Shown: positions 1 through 6,935, counted from the stretch's first letter. The stretch: 21,677 nt of DNA from Lachnospiraceae bacterium (GCA_003446735.1 DMCJ01000041.1:1-21677); one strand, 5' to 3'. Numbers and translations are program-made. The notes: generated from the letters alone by a model not told the origin.

Positions 1-150
1 ATGAAAACGACTGTAAGGTTCGATCAGGGAGTAAGGATAGCTCTTGATCATATAATGTCACATCCCGAGTGCCAAAAGGAAGATCCCGAATTTGACTTAT
101 GGTGCGACAGAGTCATAGATGCACTTGATAAAGCAAAGGGAATGATCTGA
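1..150 (+). CDS. Small hypothetical protein (49 aa), possibly partial
   Basis: An open frame begins with ATG at the first base of the window and ends with TGA at 148-150. It would encode 49 residues, acidic and slightly helical in character (a stretch rich in Asp, Glu and Lys, ending AKGMI). I do not recognise a family. Because nothing upstream is visible, I cannot tell whether this ATG is the true start or an internal Met of a longer gene; no ribosome binding site can be checked. Codon use is like that of the neighbouring genes (GAT, ATA, AGG), and the frame ends inside a strong stem-loop, as expected for a real 3' end. It converges with the hydrogenase-like gene on the other strand. Confidence 0.45.
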   Translation: MKTTVRFDQGVRIALDHIMSHPECQKEDPEFDLWCDRVIDALDKAKGMI

Positions 151-164
151 TGCTCATTCCCTTT
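135..164. terminator. Stem-loop at the 3' end of the small ORF
   Basis: A perfect 11-bp inverted repeat, AAAGGGAATGA / TCATTCCCTTT, encloses an 8-nt loop and contains the stop codon of the 49-aa ORF. No long U-run follows on the plus strand (CCTGATTAAAAAC); on the minus strand it is followed by GCTTTATC. It may end transcription from either side or protect the mRNA 3' end. The rest of 165-257 holds only two small 5-bp hairpins (around 200-216 and 219-231) and no gene that I can see. Confidence 0.5.
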
Positions 165-257
165 CCTGATTAAAAACTCTGATTTAAATCTTGCTTCAGA
201 TCCCTGATGAAGGATCGGACCGGGTTCCGGTGGTTGATATCAGAACGGCCGGTTTGA

Positions 258-2075
258 TCAGTCTTCAAGTATCTCCTGAAGAGATCTCTTAACATTCTCC
301 GTAGTATCCCTTACAAGATCGATCGAAGCCGTGGCTTCTTCGGAGGAGGCCACAAGACTTGTAGCTCTTTCATTGACTCTTTCTACGATTCCGGAAAGTT
401 TGCCGGATTCCGCCAAAAGATGTTCTATCGTCTCTCTGATATCGGAATTGTTCTTATTACTGTCATCTGCAGTATTCTTGGAATCATCTGCCAGCTTCTT
501 TATCTCATCCGCAACAACTGCAAAGCCTCTTCCGGCTTCACCTGCACGTGCTGCCTCGATGGAAGCGTTTAATGCAAGAAGGTTGGTCTGCGAGGATATC
601 GCGATGACATCCATGTTGTTGGCTTCGAGCTTTGTCAGGTAGCCCTCTATATTCTTAAGGACTTCGGTAAGATCTTTGGCGAATGTATCAACTTCGTTCA
701 TTTCTTCGGAAATGCCGGATGTCTGATAAGCGTTATCGGCACTTGCCTGCTCGATCTGTACGATGGATGCTTTTAATGTATCGAAGTTTTCGCCGATCTC
801 TTCTGCAAGAGACATTTTCTTTTCTCTCATCTCATCCTGGGTTCTTGCAACTTCATCGGACAATTCGATGGCTCTGTCTTTCTCTTCGTATGCACGATCC
901 TTGATATAGTGAACGCAGTTGTGGATATGGTTAAAGCCGTTGTAAATGGCTACAGCCATATCCCGGCAGGAATCGTATCCGCAGCATCCGCAGTCGATAT
1001 GACGCTTCTCTTCGGTATCCTTTTTAAGATCTGCATATATACGATCGAATTCCGGTGCACTGGGGATCTTTACTGCGCACTTTGCGCTCCTGTCCGTATA
1101 TTTTCTGAGGAAGTCATTTAGGTTAAGAGAAGCAAATTCCTTGTTTAAGGCGTCAAGTCTCTTCCTGGGAGTAAGATCTCTGCCCCATGCGGATTTCTTC
1201 GATGAGTTCTTGCTGTTTGCCTTGATCTTCTGGATGGCCATGAACACATCTTCTCTCATGTCTGCCCTTGCCTCGGTACCCGGACCGTAGAGACAGCCGT
1301 TTGTGCAGTTTAAGGCATCAACGAAAAGGTAAGGATTGTTTCCGCACTTTAACATATCCTTGTTCCGCTCAAGGTATTCATACATATGATGCTCGCCTTC
1401 CATCTGGCGAACGAGTGCATCTTCTCCGAGAAGCCAGTAAACGTTTTCCTTAAGACCGCCGGGCATGGGATAGATGGAACCGAGGCCGTATTCGATCTCA
1501 TCTTTATAAGGAGTGGCTCCGCTTACGGGATGCTCTTTTAAATATTTGATAAGGTGCGAGAATGTAAGGTTATATGAAACATAGCCCTTGTTGTTGGGAT
1601 CGTCGATCTCATTTTTCTTTGCGATACAGGGGCTGATAAATGCAAGCTTATCATCTACGTTCATGTATTTTTTAACGTAAACGGCACCGCACATCATGGG
1701 AGACTGAACCGGCATGAGCTTCGGGATAAGCTCGGGGGTGTAGCGCTCGATATAACCTACGACCGCGGGACAGGGCTGTGAAATACCGCCCATGAAATTG
1801 TTCTCGGTGATGTATTTTATATAAGCCCAGGTCGTGATGTCAGCTCCGAAAGAAATGCTTATAAATCTGTTTACCCCGAGTTTTTTGAGCATTCCGAGAT
1901 ACTTTTCGTATTCGTTCGGATAGTTTGCCAGGAAAGCGGGAGCGATGAGGACGGATATCTTCTGTCCTTTTTTAAGATCCTCAAAGAAACGATCGGTATC
2001 ATCCACATATTCCCGTGCTTTATGCTCGCATACGTCCAGACAGGCTCCGCAGGCTATGCATCTTTCGGGATCCAC
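258..2075 (-). CDS. [FeFe]-hydrogenase-like sensor fused to a methyl-accepting chemotaxis signalling domain (5' end lost to a frameshift)
   Basis: The 605 residues read in this frame begin with a [4Fe-4S] ferredoxin motif (Cys6, 9, 12, 16). An iron-hydrogenase large-subunit domain follows (about 40-270) with all four expected cubane/H-cluster cysteines: C102, C150, C257 and C261. A second Fe-S motif comes next (C362, C364, C365, C370, with C387), like the 04060-type Fe-S domain. Last are a coiled coil and a soluble chemoreceptor signalling tip (about 455-600; SSQTNLLALNASIEAARAGE). There is no membrane segment, so it is cytosolic. The catalytic loops differ from true hydrogenases: the first loop reads QPCPAVV instead of TSCCP and the second SPCIAKKNE instead of MPC. 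This is typical of putative sensory hydrogenases, and sensing of H2 or redox state is an inference. The open frame can only start at GTG 2075, which has no ribosome binding site; the real gene starts at ATG 2190 in another frame. It lies 42 bp behind an ECF S-component gene. Confidence 0.85.
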   Translation of the reverse strand: MDPERCIACGACLDVCEHKAREYVDDTDRFFEDLKKGQKISVLIAPAFLANYPNEYEKYLGMLKKLGVNRFISISFGADITTWAYIKYITENNFMGGISQPCPAVVGYIERYTPELIPKLMPVQSPMMCGAVYVKKYMNVDDKLAFISPCIAKKNEIDDPNNKGYVSYNLTFSHLIKYLKEHPVSGATPYKDEIEYGLGSIYPMPGGLKENVYWLLGEDALVRQMEGEHHMYEYLERNKDMLKCGNNPYLFVDALNCTNGCLYGPGTEARADMREDVFMAIQKIKANSKNSSKKSAWGRDLTPRKRLDALNKEFASLNLNDFLRKYTDRSAKCAVKIPSAPEFDRIYADLKKDTEEKRHIDCGCCGYDSCRDMAVAIYNGFNHIHNCVHYIKDRAYEEKDRAIELSDEVARTQDEMREKKMSLAEEIGENFDTLKASIVQIEQASADNAYQTSGISEEMNEVDTFAKDLTEVLKNIEGYLTKLEANNMDVIAISSQTNLLALNASIEAARAGEAGRGFAVVADEIKKLADDSKNTADDSNKNNSDIRETIEHLLAESGKLSGIVERVNERATSLVASSEEATASIDLVRDTTENVKRSLQEILED

Positions 2076-2100
2076 GTCGATGACGTTGCCGCGTTCTTTC

Positions 2101-2190
2101 TTAACGGCGGATATTGGCGCCCATGCTGCTGCAGGCTTTTATACAACGGTTACAGCCTATACAATTGTCGTTTGTTTTAACCAGACTCAT
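2101..2190 (-). pseudogene. True 5' end of the hydrogenase-like sensor gene, cut off by a +1 frameshift
   Basis: ATG at 2190 has an excellent ribosome binding site (GGGAGG, 6 nt before). It reads 29 codons holding a complete [4Fe-4S] motif, CIGCNRCIKAC, before a TAA at 2101. Leaving out one C of the run at 2109-2110 joins this frame to the downstream one as ...GANIAVKKERGNVIDVDP..., which continues straight into the second cluster motif CIACGACLDVC. This is the normal two-cluster N-terminus of the family. So one extra base separates start and ribosome binding site from the body of the gene. Sequencing error, a recent mutation or recoding are all possible. Confidence 0.85.
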
Positions 2191-2232
2191 AAAGATCCTC
2201 CCGTTAAATAATGATAAGGTGAATGTGTAAGG

Positions 2233-2814
2233 TCAGTTGTTATCCTGAGTCTTAAGTGCTTTTCTCAAAGGGATCCAGAGAATGAAGAAATATACAAATC
2301 CGATCACTGCCGTGATAAACTGAGTGATCGAAAACGTGGTCTGGAAGATCGGCATCTTTTCTCTTAAGGGGCTTGCCGCGGGAATGAATGTGGGAAGGAG
2401 CCAGAGTGAAATGGTAAGGCCCATCACACATCCTTTTGCCAGGCATGATAAAACTGCCATTATTATCGAACGAACGCCGACAAGGGGCTTTCCGTCGGAA
2501 ACAGCCGGCTTAAACAGGAAATGGACCATGACCGCAAGGACGGCATTGCCGAGCATGATAAGCGGGATGATCCCGGGAACTGCACTCATTACAGGTGAAG
2601 CTGCTATGAAAAAAGCGGTAACGGGGGTGATGACCGAAAGGATGATGCCCCAGGCAAGTCCGCATGTCATAACGGCTAATATGATGCACAGATTAACGAT
2701 GGGACCGGTTATATAAACACTTAAGGTCTTAAAAAACTGGCTGGCGACACATATGGCTAAAAGGATCGCCGTGATCGTTATCTGTTTTGTTATTGATGAT
2801 CTGCTACTGTTCAT
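2233..2814 (-). CDS. ECF transporter S component (substrate unknown)
   Basis: This 193-residue protein is nearly all membrane, with about five to six hydrophobic segments. It shows the small-integral-membrane look of the substrate-binding S component of energy-coupling-factor importers: a charged N-terminus, then TITAILLAICVASQFFKTL, glycine- and proline-rich helices, and a short charged C-terminus. Length fits the family (about 180-200 residues). No ATPase (EcfA) or T component lies nearby, so it would share a central module encoded elsewhere (group II type); the ligand cannot be read from the sequence. GGAGGAG lies 7 nt before the ATG, and a promoter sits about 40 nt upstream. It is the first gene of a two-gene minus-strand unit with the hydrogenase-like sensor. 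That suggests linked roles, for example uptake of a cofactor, metal or vitamin under redox or H2 control, but this is inference. Confidence 0.75.
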   Translation of the reverse strand: MNSSRSSITKQITITAILLAICVASQFFKTLSVYITGPIVNLCIILAVMTCGLAWGIILSVITPVTAFFIAASPVMSAVPGIIPLIMLGNAVLAVMVHFLFKPAVSDGKPLVGVRSIIMAVLSCLAKGCVMGLTISLWLLPTFIPAASPLREKMPIFQTTFSITQFITAVIGFVYFFILWIPLRKALKTQDNN

Positions 2815-2851
2815 TTTTATGCTCCTCCGTGATCATAAATGATATGTTCTG

Positions 2852-2882
2852 ATTATATCACGGATTTATGGTGTTTTTCCAA
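2852..2882 (-). promoter_or_regulatory. SigA-type promoter with extended -10 for the ECF-S/sensor unit
   Basis: On the minus strand, TGATATAATC contains a perfect -10 TATAAT (2852-2857) preceded by TG one base away, the extended -10 arrangement. A weak -35 (TTGGAA, 2877-2882) lies at 19 bp. The start of transcription would fall near 2845, giving about 30 nt of leader with GGAGGAG before ATG 2814. The MBL gene upstream ends at 2888, with only an A/T-rich stretch and no clear terminator hairpin. Confidence 0.6.
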
Positions 2883-2887
2883 TTTTT

Positions 2888-3691
2888 TTAAAAAATTTTA
2901 TCGGGCCAAATTTTATCGGGAAGATAGACTATCACGTTATCGGGTCGTTCGTATTCTTTCCCTTCCTCTACTTTAAAAGGATGCTGCATGGCTGTTCCGC
3001 CAAACCATTCATAAGGAGAATCGTTTTCTGTTTTGCCGTCGATGATCTCTTTTATGGCATCTCTGAAGCAGTGCATGAGGGAGATGTCATCAAATCCCGA
3101 GGCGTGGCCGTGAAGGATCAGATCGGCTTCGTTTTCGAGATACATGATCTTATCAAGCTCTTTCAGGTATGCGGATAAAGTGTAGCATCCGTCAAGCTGG
3201 AGCCAGAGGTGATGGTTGATCGCATCCCCGGTAAAAAGGATCCGGTCTTCCTTAAGGAGAAGAAGGATGCTTCCTTTTGTGTGGCCCGGAAGAGAGACGA
3301 CTTTAAGCGTCTTATTTCCGAGGTCAAAAATATCTCCGTCGCAAAGCGGTTTAAAAGGAGGCATTTTACGTCCGGTTTTCCTGCAGAATTCCTTAAAATC
3401 CGGGTTTATTATGAAACTTTCCGAAAGAGGGATATCCGCAGGATCCATGTAGGCTTCTTCGTCAAAATAGATATTTCCGCAGACATGATCGCCGTGTCCG
3501 TGGGTATTTATAAGGATGATCGGTTTGTCGGTGATCTTTCTTACGGCCGCACGGATATCGTTGTATCCGTTCATGGTATCTATGACGCAGGCTTTGTCTT
3601 TGCCGATCACAAGATAACCGGTAGCCTCACCCGCTTCATCCATCAGGTACAGATATGGTCTTAATTCTTTGATAAACAGTGATTTGTCCAT
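2888..3691 (-). CDS. MBL-fold metallo-hydrolase
   Basis: This 267-residue protein has the metallo-beta-lactamase fold signature. The metal-binding motif THGHGDH gives H64, H66, D68 and H69. H137 lies in LPGHTKGS, D156 in FTGDAINH, and H194/H196 in LHGHASGF, so ligands for a two-metal (Zn or Fe) site are complete. There is no signal peptide, so it is cytosolic. No flavodoxin or rhodanese domain is attached, and members of this size act on many substrates (thioesters, lactones, phosphoesters), so the substrate cannot be named. The start at 3691 is supported by the family N-terminus (strand LRPYLYLMDEAGEATGYLVIG), but no ribosome binding site precedes it and the -10 box lies only 6 nt away. The C-terminus carries a small duplication, PDKIWPDKIF. 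It is read away from the rhodanese/TtcA-like gene. Confidence 0.85.
   Translation of the reverse strand: MDKSLFIKELRPYLYLMDEAGEATGYLVIGKDKACVIDTMNGYNDIRAAVRKITDKPIILINTHGHGDHVCGNIYFDEEAYMDPADIPLSESFIINPDFKEFCRKTGRKMPPFKPLCDGDIFDLGNKTLKVVSLPGHTKGSILLLLKEDRILFTGDAINHHLWLQLDGCYTLSAYLKELDKIMYLENEADLILHGHASGFDDISLMHCFRDAIKEIIDGKTENDSPYEWFGGTAMQHPFKVEEGKEYERPDNVIVYLPDKIWPDKIF
2893..2920 (-). repeat. 15-bp-period tandem duplication at the 3' end of the MBL gene
   Basis: Two copies of a 13-bp sequence (AAATTTTATCGGG on the plus strand, at 2893-2905 and 2908-2920) repeat with a 15-bp period, in frame. They encode PDKIW-PDKIF as the last residues of the hydrolase, just before its TAA. This looks like an in-frame slippage duplication that did not break the gene. 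Confidence 0.7.
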
Positions 3692-3697
3692 AAACAG

Positions 3698-3725
3698 ATT
3701 ATATCAAATTATGCAGGGTATACAA
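3698..3725 (-). promoter_or_regulatory. Extended -10 promoter abutting the MBL start codon (possible leaderless mRNA)
   Basis: On the minus strand, TGATATAATC gives a perfect TATAAT (3698-3703) with the TGn extension; TTGTAT (3720-3725) at 16 bp is a weak -35. Only six bases separate the -10 box from ATG 3691, so transcription should start at or within a base or two of the A of the start codon. No ribosome binding site lies between. The same ten-base block, TGATATAATC, forms the -10 of the ECF-S promoter. Confidence 0.6.
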
Positions 3726-3788
3726 TTAAGATAGGAAAAAAGTACCGATAATAATACAGAAAACAGAAGATTTATCTGCATAAAAATG

Positions 3789-3817
3789 TTTACGGGGCGG
3801 CAACAATATAATATAAT
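3789..3817 (+). promoter_or_regulatory. SigA-type promoter for the rhodanese/TtcA-like gene
   Basis: TTTACG (3789-3794) lies 17 bp before TATAAT (3812-3817), with a second, overlapping TATAAT at 3807-3812. Transcription would start near 3824, about 40 nt before ATG 3864. It sits back to back with the minus-strand MBL promoter in a 172-bp divergent gap, so the two promoters do not overlap. Confidence 0.6.
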
Positions 3818-3863
3818 AACTATGTATGGCCTGATGTGAGAATATCGGGGCCGGTTGTTTATT

Positions 3864-5024
3864 ATGAAAGAGATCACCTTAGAAGAACTGAATACTCTGA
3901 ATAAAGATTCATATCTGCTCCTTGATATAAGGGACGAGGGAGTAAGGGCATACGGCATGATGCCCGGGGCGATCGGAGCTGACCTTGATGATGAGGATCA
4001 AAAAGATGAGATAAGAGAAAGCATCTCAAAGATCTCAAAAGATAAAAAGCTCATATTTTACTGTGAGGCAGGCAGGAGAACAAGAGAGCTTGACGGAGAT
4101 TTTTTCGGTATCGGAAATGAATGCTTCAGCCTGGCCGGAGGATATATAGGCTATGTCAGATCCGCTATGGCCGATCAGGGAGATATAAAAGAAAAGCAGC
4201 AAAGGGCCGAGGAGAGCATCAGAAAGAAATTTCACAAGCAGCTCTTTACTCCTTTTGCAAGAGCGTGCAGGGATTATAAGCTCATAAACGAAGGCGACAG
4301 GATAGCGGTATGTATCTCGGGCGGAAAAGATTCGATGCTGATGGCAAAGCTCTTCCAGGAAATACAAAGGCACAGAAAATGTAATTTCGATCTGACATTC
4401 CTTGTAATGGATCCGGGATATAATAAAGATAACAGGGCACTTATCGAAAGCAATGCCCGCGCACTCGGGATCCCCGTTACGATATTTGAGAGCGATATAT
4501 TTGATGCGGTCGATACGATAGAAAAAAGCCCGTGCTATATATGCGCAAGGATGCGAAGAGGTTATCTTTACAGCAAGGCGAAAGAGCTCGGGTGCAATAA
4601 GATAGCGCTCGGTCATCATTATGACGATGTGATCGAGACGATATTAATGGGAATGCTGCACGGCGCACAGATCCAGACAATGATGCCCAAGCTACACAGT
4701 ATCAATTTCGAAGGTATGGAGCTGATAAGACCGTTATATCTTGTAAGAGAGAAAGATATATGTTCATGGCGTGACTATAACGACCTTCATTTTCTGCAGT
4801 GCGCATGTCATTTTACGGATACCTGCTCCACATGTCATGAAGACGGTACGACATCTTCCAAACGACTGGAGACGAAAAAGCTGATCGCCGCTTTAAAAAA
4901 GGACAATCCTTTTGTCGAATCAAATATCTTTAAGAGCATGGAAAACGTTAATATCGACACGGTGATCGAATACAAGAAAAACGGGGTAAGACATCATTTT
5001 CTGGATGAATATGATATGAAATGA
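3864..5024 (+). CDS. Rhodanese domain fused to a TtcA-like tRNA thiolation ATPase
   Basis: From ATG 3864 the protein has 386 residues; a TTG at 3855 in frame is a less likely start. Residues 1-105 form a rhodanese domain with active-site loop CEAGRRT, Cys67 being the expected persulfide carrier. Residues about 125-350 form a PP-loop ATP pyrophosphatase of the TtcA/TilS superfamily, with ISGGKDS at 151-157. The pair C224-x-x-C227 (CYICARMRRG) and further cysteines (C313, C315, C321, C324) could bind an Fe-S cluster, as in TtcA, or a zinc. TtcA makes 2-thiocytidine at position 32 of tRNAs by adenylating the base and adding sulfur. The fusion suggests that sulfur passes directly from the rhodanese cysteine to the thiolation site, which is inference. 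Most TtcA proteins lack this domain and are about 300 residues. The ribosome binding site is poor (GGGG about 13 nt before ATG). Confidence 0.8.
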   Translation: MKEITLEELNTLNKDSYLLLDIRDEGVRAYGMMPGAIGADLDDEDQKDEIRESISKISKDKKLIFYCEAGRRTRELDGDFFGIGNECFSLAGGYIGYVRSAMADQGDIKEKQQRAEESIRKKFHKQLFTPFARACRDYKLINEGDRIAVCISGGKDSMLMAKLFQEIQRHRKCNFDLTFLVMDPGYNKDNRALIESNARALGIPVTIFESDIFDAVDTIEKSPCYICARMRRGYLYSKAKELGCNKIALGHHYDDVIETILMGMLHGAQIQTMMPKLHSINFEGMELIRPLYLVREKDICSWRDYNDLHFLQCACHFTDTCSTCHEDGTTSSKRLETKKLIAALKKDNPFVESNIFKSMENVNIDTVIEYKKNGVRHHFLDEYDMK

Positions 5025-5086
5025 CGGATTCTGCGATGTACAAATCCAAGAAGTCCGGAAAGCATACCTATACATTCTACTCATAA
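5015..5086 (+). pseudogene. Leftover C-terminal tail of a GGDEF (diguanylate cyclase) gene
   Basis: Right after the TtcA-like gene, an open stretch ending in TAA at 5084-5086 encodes TDSAMYKSKKSGKHTYTFYS. This closely matches the conserved C-terminus of GGDEF domains (ADxALYxAKxxGrnxxxxY). The rest of the domain, including the GGDEF loop, is missing: the frame meets TGA at 5012-5014, inside the preceding gene. An ATG at 5021 overlaps the preceding stop (ATGA), so a 21-residue peptide could be made, but the simplest reading is the 3' remnant of a deleted gene left at a recombination join. The AlkZ-related gene that follows was presumably its former downstream neighbour. Confidence 0.6.
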
Positions 5087-5092
5087 AAGATC

Positions 5093-5851
5093 ATGCAGGA
5101 AATAAACGGACAATGGATAATGAGCGGGGTGGATATCGATTCGCCCGATTGCATTCATAGCGTAGATGAACTGGCTGACTATATCGAAAAAGTCGGCTTT
5201 CTTCCTTTGTTTGCATGTCAGATACCGGGCTTTTCTGTCGAGGAACATACCTATCCGTCCTTCTGGTGGAGCGGAGATAAAGCGGTCGATCCGTGGGAAT
5301 GGAGGGCGATCATTGCCGAAAGCGGAAAGATAGCCTACGGAAAGTTTTTTGATAATAAAGCGGGTTTCATATCTAAGAAATATTTTCCCTATTTTGCAAA
5401 CTTAAGAAGAGACGGATATGATTTTGATGCGCTCTGGGATGACGGAAAGGCGAGCCTCAGGCAGAAAAAGATCATGGATCTTTTCGATATGAACACAAGG
5501 CTTTTTTCGTTCGAGATAAAGCAGGCTGCCGGCTTTGGCAAAGGGAAAGAAAAGAATTTTGAAGGGACATTGACGGGTCTTCAGATGAGCACTTATCTTT
5601 GCATGCGCGACTTTAAGAAAAAAAGGAACAAGGCAGGAAGAGAATACGGCTGGGACGTTGCGATCTATGCCCTGAGCGAGCAGCTTTTCGGATATAAGCA
5701 TGTTACAAAAGCATATAAGGAATCACCGGAAGAATCATATAAAACGATCGAGAAACAATTTAAAAAATATTTCGGTGATGCGGATGAACGCGCCATTGAA
5801 AAGATGATCAGAGGGAAGATTTCACGTGATAAAGTGATCGGAGGAAAATGA
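5093..5851 (+). CDS. AlkZ-related protein
   Basis: This 252-residue soluble protein carries a Trp- and Phe-rich core: IPGFSVEEHTYPSFWWSGD, DPWEWR, IAYGKFFDNKAGFISK, FANLRRDGYDFDALWDDG. I associate these motifs with proteins labelled AlkZ-related, distant relatives of the HTH_42 DNA glycosylases such as AlkZ and YcaQ. Repair or nucleic-acid binding is therefore a hypothesis; the catalytic QxQ-type motif of AlkZ is not evident. The C-terminal third is Lys/Arg-rich. No ribosome binding site precedes ATG 5093, which lies 6 nt after the GGDEF remnant; the next in-frame Met, at 5120, has none either. The gene may have lost its promoter and depend on read-through. Its stop is followed after one base by the next ATG, so translation is probably coupled. 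Confidence 0.55.
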   Translation: MQEINGQWIMSGVDIDSPDCIHSVDELADYIEKVGFLPLFACQIPGFSVEEHTYPSFWWSGDKAVDPWEWRAIIAESGKIAYGKFFDNKAGFISKKYFPYFANLRRDGYDFDALWDDGKASLRQKKIMDLFDMNTRLFSFEIKQAAGFGKGKEKNFEGTLTGLQMSTYLCMRDFKKKRNKAGREYGWDVAIYALSEQLFGYKHVTKAYKESPEESYKTIEKQFKKYFGDADERAIEKMIRGKISRDKVIGGK

Positions 5852-5852
5852 T

Positions 5853-6935
5853 ATGCCACATTCATCAGGCGGCGGAAGTCACGGAGGCGGAGGCCATGGA
5901 GGAGGCGGAAGCCACGGAGGCGGGAGAGGAGTAAGGACATCGAAGTCATATTTCCCGGGCGCCCATAAATATGTATATTATAAAAACAGTCATCCGGTAT
6001 ACTATTACAGGTCCGCACCGATAGAAAAAAGCAGTGCGCAGATAAGTAAAAAAACCTCGACAGTCATCGTTATATTTATGCTGATCGTATATCTGACCGC
6101 TTTATTAGGGATCGTCAGGTCTGCGATAAATATTCCAAAGAAATTAAATGCCGATTACGATACATCGATCATGATAGTTGATCTTATCGGGGTTCTTGAT
6201 GTTTCGGATCAGAAGAAACTTGAAGATACATTTAAGGTTTTCAGGGAAAAGACCGGTATCACTCCGGCTCTTTTATGCGTGGATAATGATATATGGAAAA
6301 ACAGATATACCGATCTGGAGAATTTTGCATATGATGCATATGTAAATACATTTGAGGATGAAAAGCACTGGCTGATAGTCTATTCTCAGCCGAAGAATGC
6401 CGACGGCTGGGTTGATTGGTACTGGGAAGGCATGCAGGGCGATGATACGGATAATATCATCACAAGCAGTACTGCCTCAAAGTTTAATAAGGTAGTCCAG
6501 AAAAATCTAACGGATGAGAGTGTTTCGGTAGGTGATTCGATAGAGCTGGGGTTTGAAGAGATATTGCCCTCTGTTATGAAGCCGAGCTTTCAGCCGATGG
6601 TCGTGGTTGCGTTTCCTTTTATAATCATTCATGCCGCGTTCATGTTCTATGGTATCCTTGTCGCACCGGCAAAGACCAGGAAGATAAATGAAAGCTCCAT
6701 TGAGATAAAGGATGCGGCGGGGCCGACTTTAGAGGATACCTGCGCATATTGCCAGGGAGTATATGTGCACGGACTGCATTTTTCGTGTCCGCACTGCGGA
6801 GCACCCATAGCGGCATCAAACGTTCCCGTTCATGCAGCGGATGTTTATGCCACGCAGCAGGCTGACGATCCGTTCGCGCAGTATGATAAGAACGATCCCT
6901 TTGCCGATATAGAAAACCGGGGAGGTTTTGGCTGA
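5853..6935 (+). CDS. Gly/His-rich membrane protein with extracytoplasmic domain and C-terminal zinc ribbon
   Basis: The 360-residue protein opens with a low-complexity Gly/Ser/His tract (about residues 5-26, GGGSHGGGGHGGGG), coded by a degenerate short DNA repeat. A Tyr-rich patch (KYVYYKNSHPVYYYR) follows. A membrane segment (about 70-92) precedes an outside-facing domain of about 140 residues containing VDLIGVLDVSDQKKLEDTF and KHWLIVYSQP, similar in outline to TPM (TLP18.3/Psb32) domains. A second membrane segment (about 248-268) returns to the cytosol. There, CAYC...CPHC forms a four-cysteine zinc-ribbon-like motif, followed by an Asp/Phe-rich tail. Histidines of the N-terminus could bind metal. 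The role is unknown. GGAGG lies 9 nt before ATG, and the gene follows the AlkZ-related gene by one base. Confidence 0.7.
   Translation: MPHSSGGGSHGGGGHGGGGSHGGGRGVRTSKSYFPGAHKYVYYKNSHPVYYYRSAPIEKSSAQISKKTSTVIVIFMLIVYLTALLGIVRSAINIPKKLNADYDTSIMIVDLIGVLDVSDQKKLEDTFKVFREKTGITPALLCVDNDIWKNRYTDLENFAYDAYVNTFEDEKHWLIVYSQPKNADGWVDWYWEGMQGDDTDNIITSSTASKFNKVVQKNLTDESVSVGDSIELGFEEILPSVMKPSFQPMVVVAFPFIIIHAAFMFYGILVAPAKTRKINESSIEIKDAAGPTLEDTCAYCQGVYVHGLHFSCPHCGAPIAASNVPVHAADVYATQQADDPFAQYDKNDPFADIENRGGFG

Noticed and set aside
219..231. ACCGG-GTT-CCGGT hairpin as the terminator of the sensor gene
   Set aside because: Only a 5-bp stem with no following U-run on the minus strand.
2073..2075. GTG as the natural start of the hydrogenase-like sensor
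   Set aside because: No ribosome binding site, and it would leave out a Fe-S motif that lies just upstream in another frame behind a strong start.
2324..2716. Plus-strand open frame of 130 codons inside the ECF S-component gene
   Set aside because: A shadow of a hydrophobic gene on the other strand; Met- and Arg-rich with no domain.
3209..3664. Plus-strand open frame of about 150 codons inside the MBL gene
   Set aside because: The minus-strand gene has a full metal-binding motif set; the opposite frame has no recognisable motif and no ribosome binding site.
5021..5086. A functional 21-residue peptide gene translationally coupled to the TtcA-like gene
   Set aside because: The ATGA overlap is suggestive, but the peptide matches a GGDEF C-terminus too well to be an independent gene.
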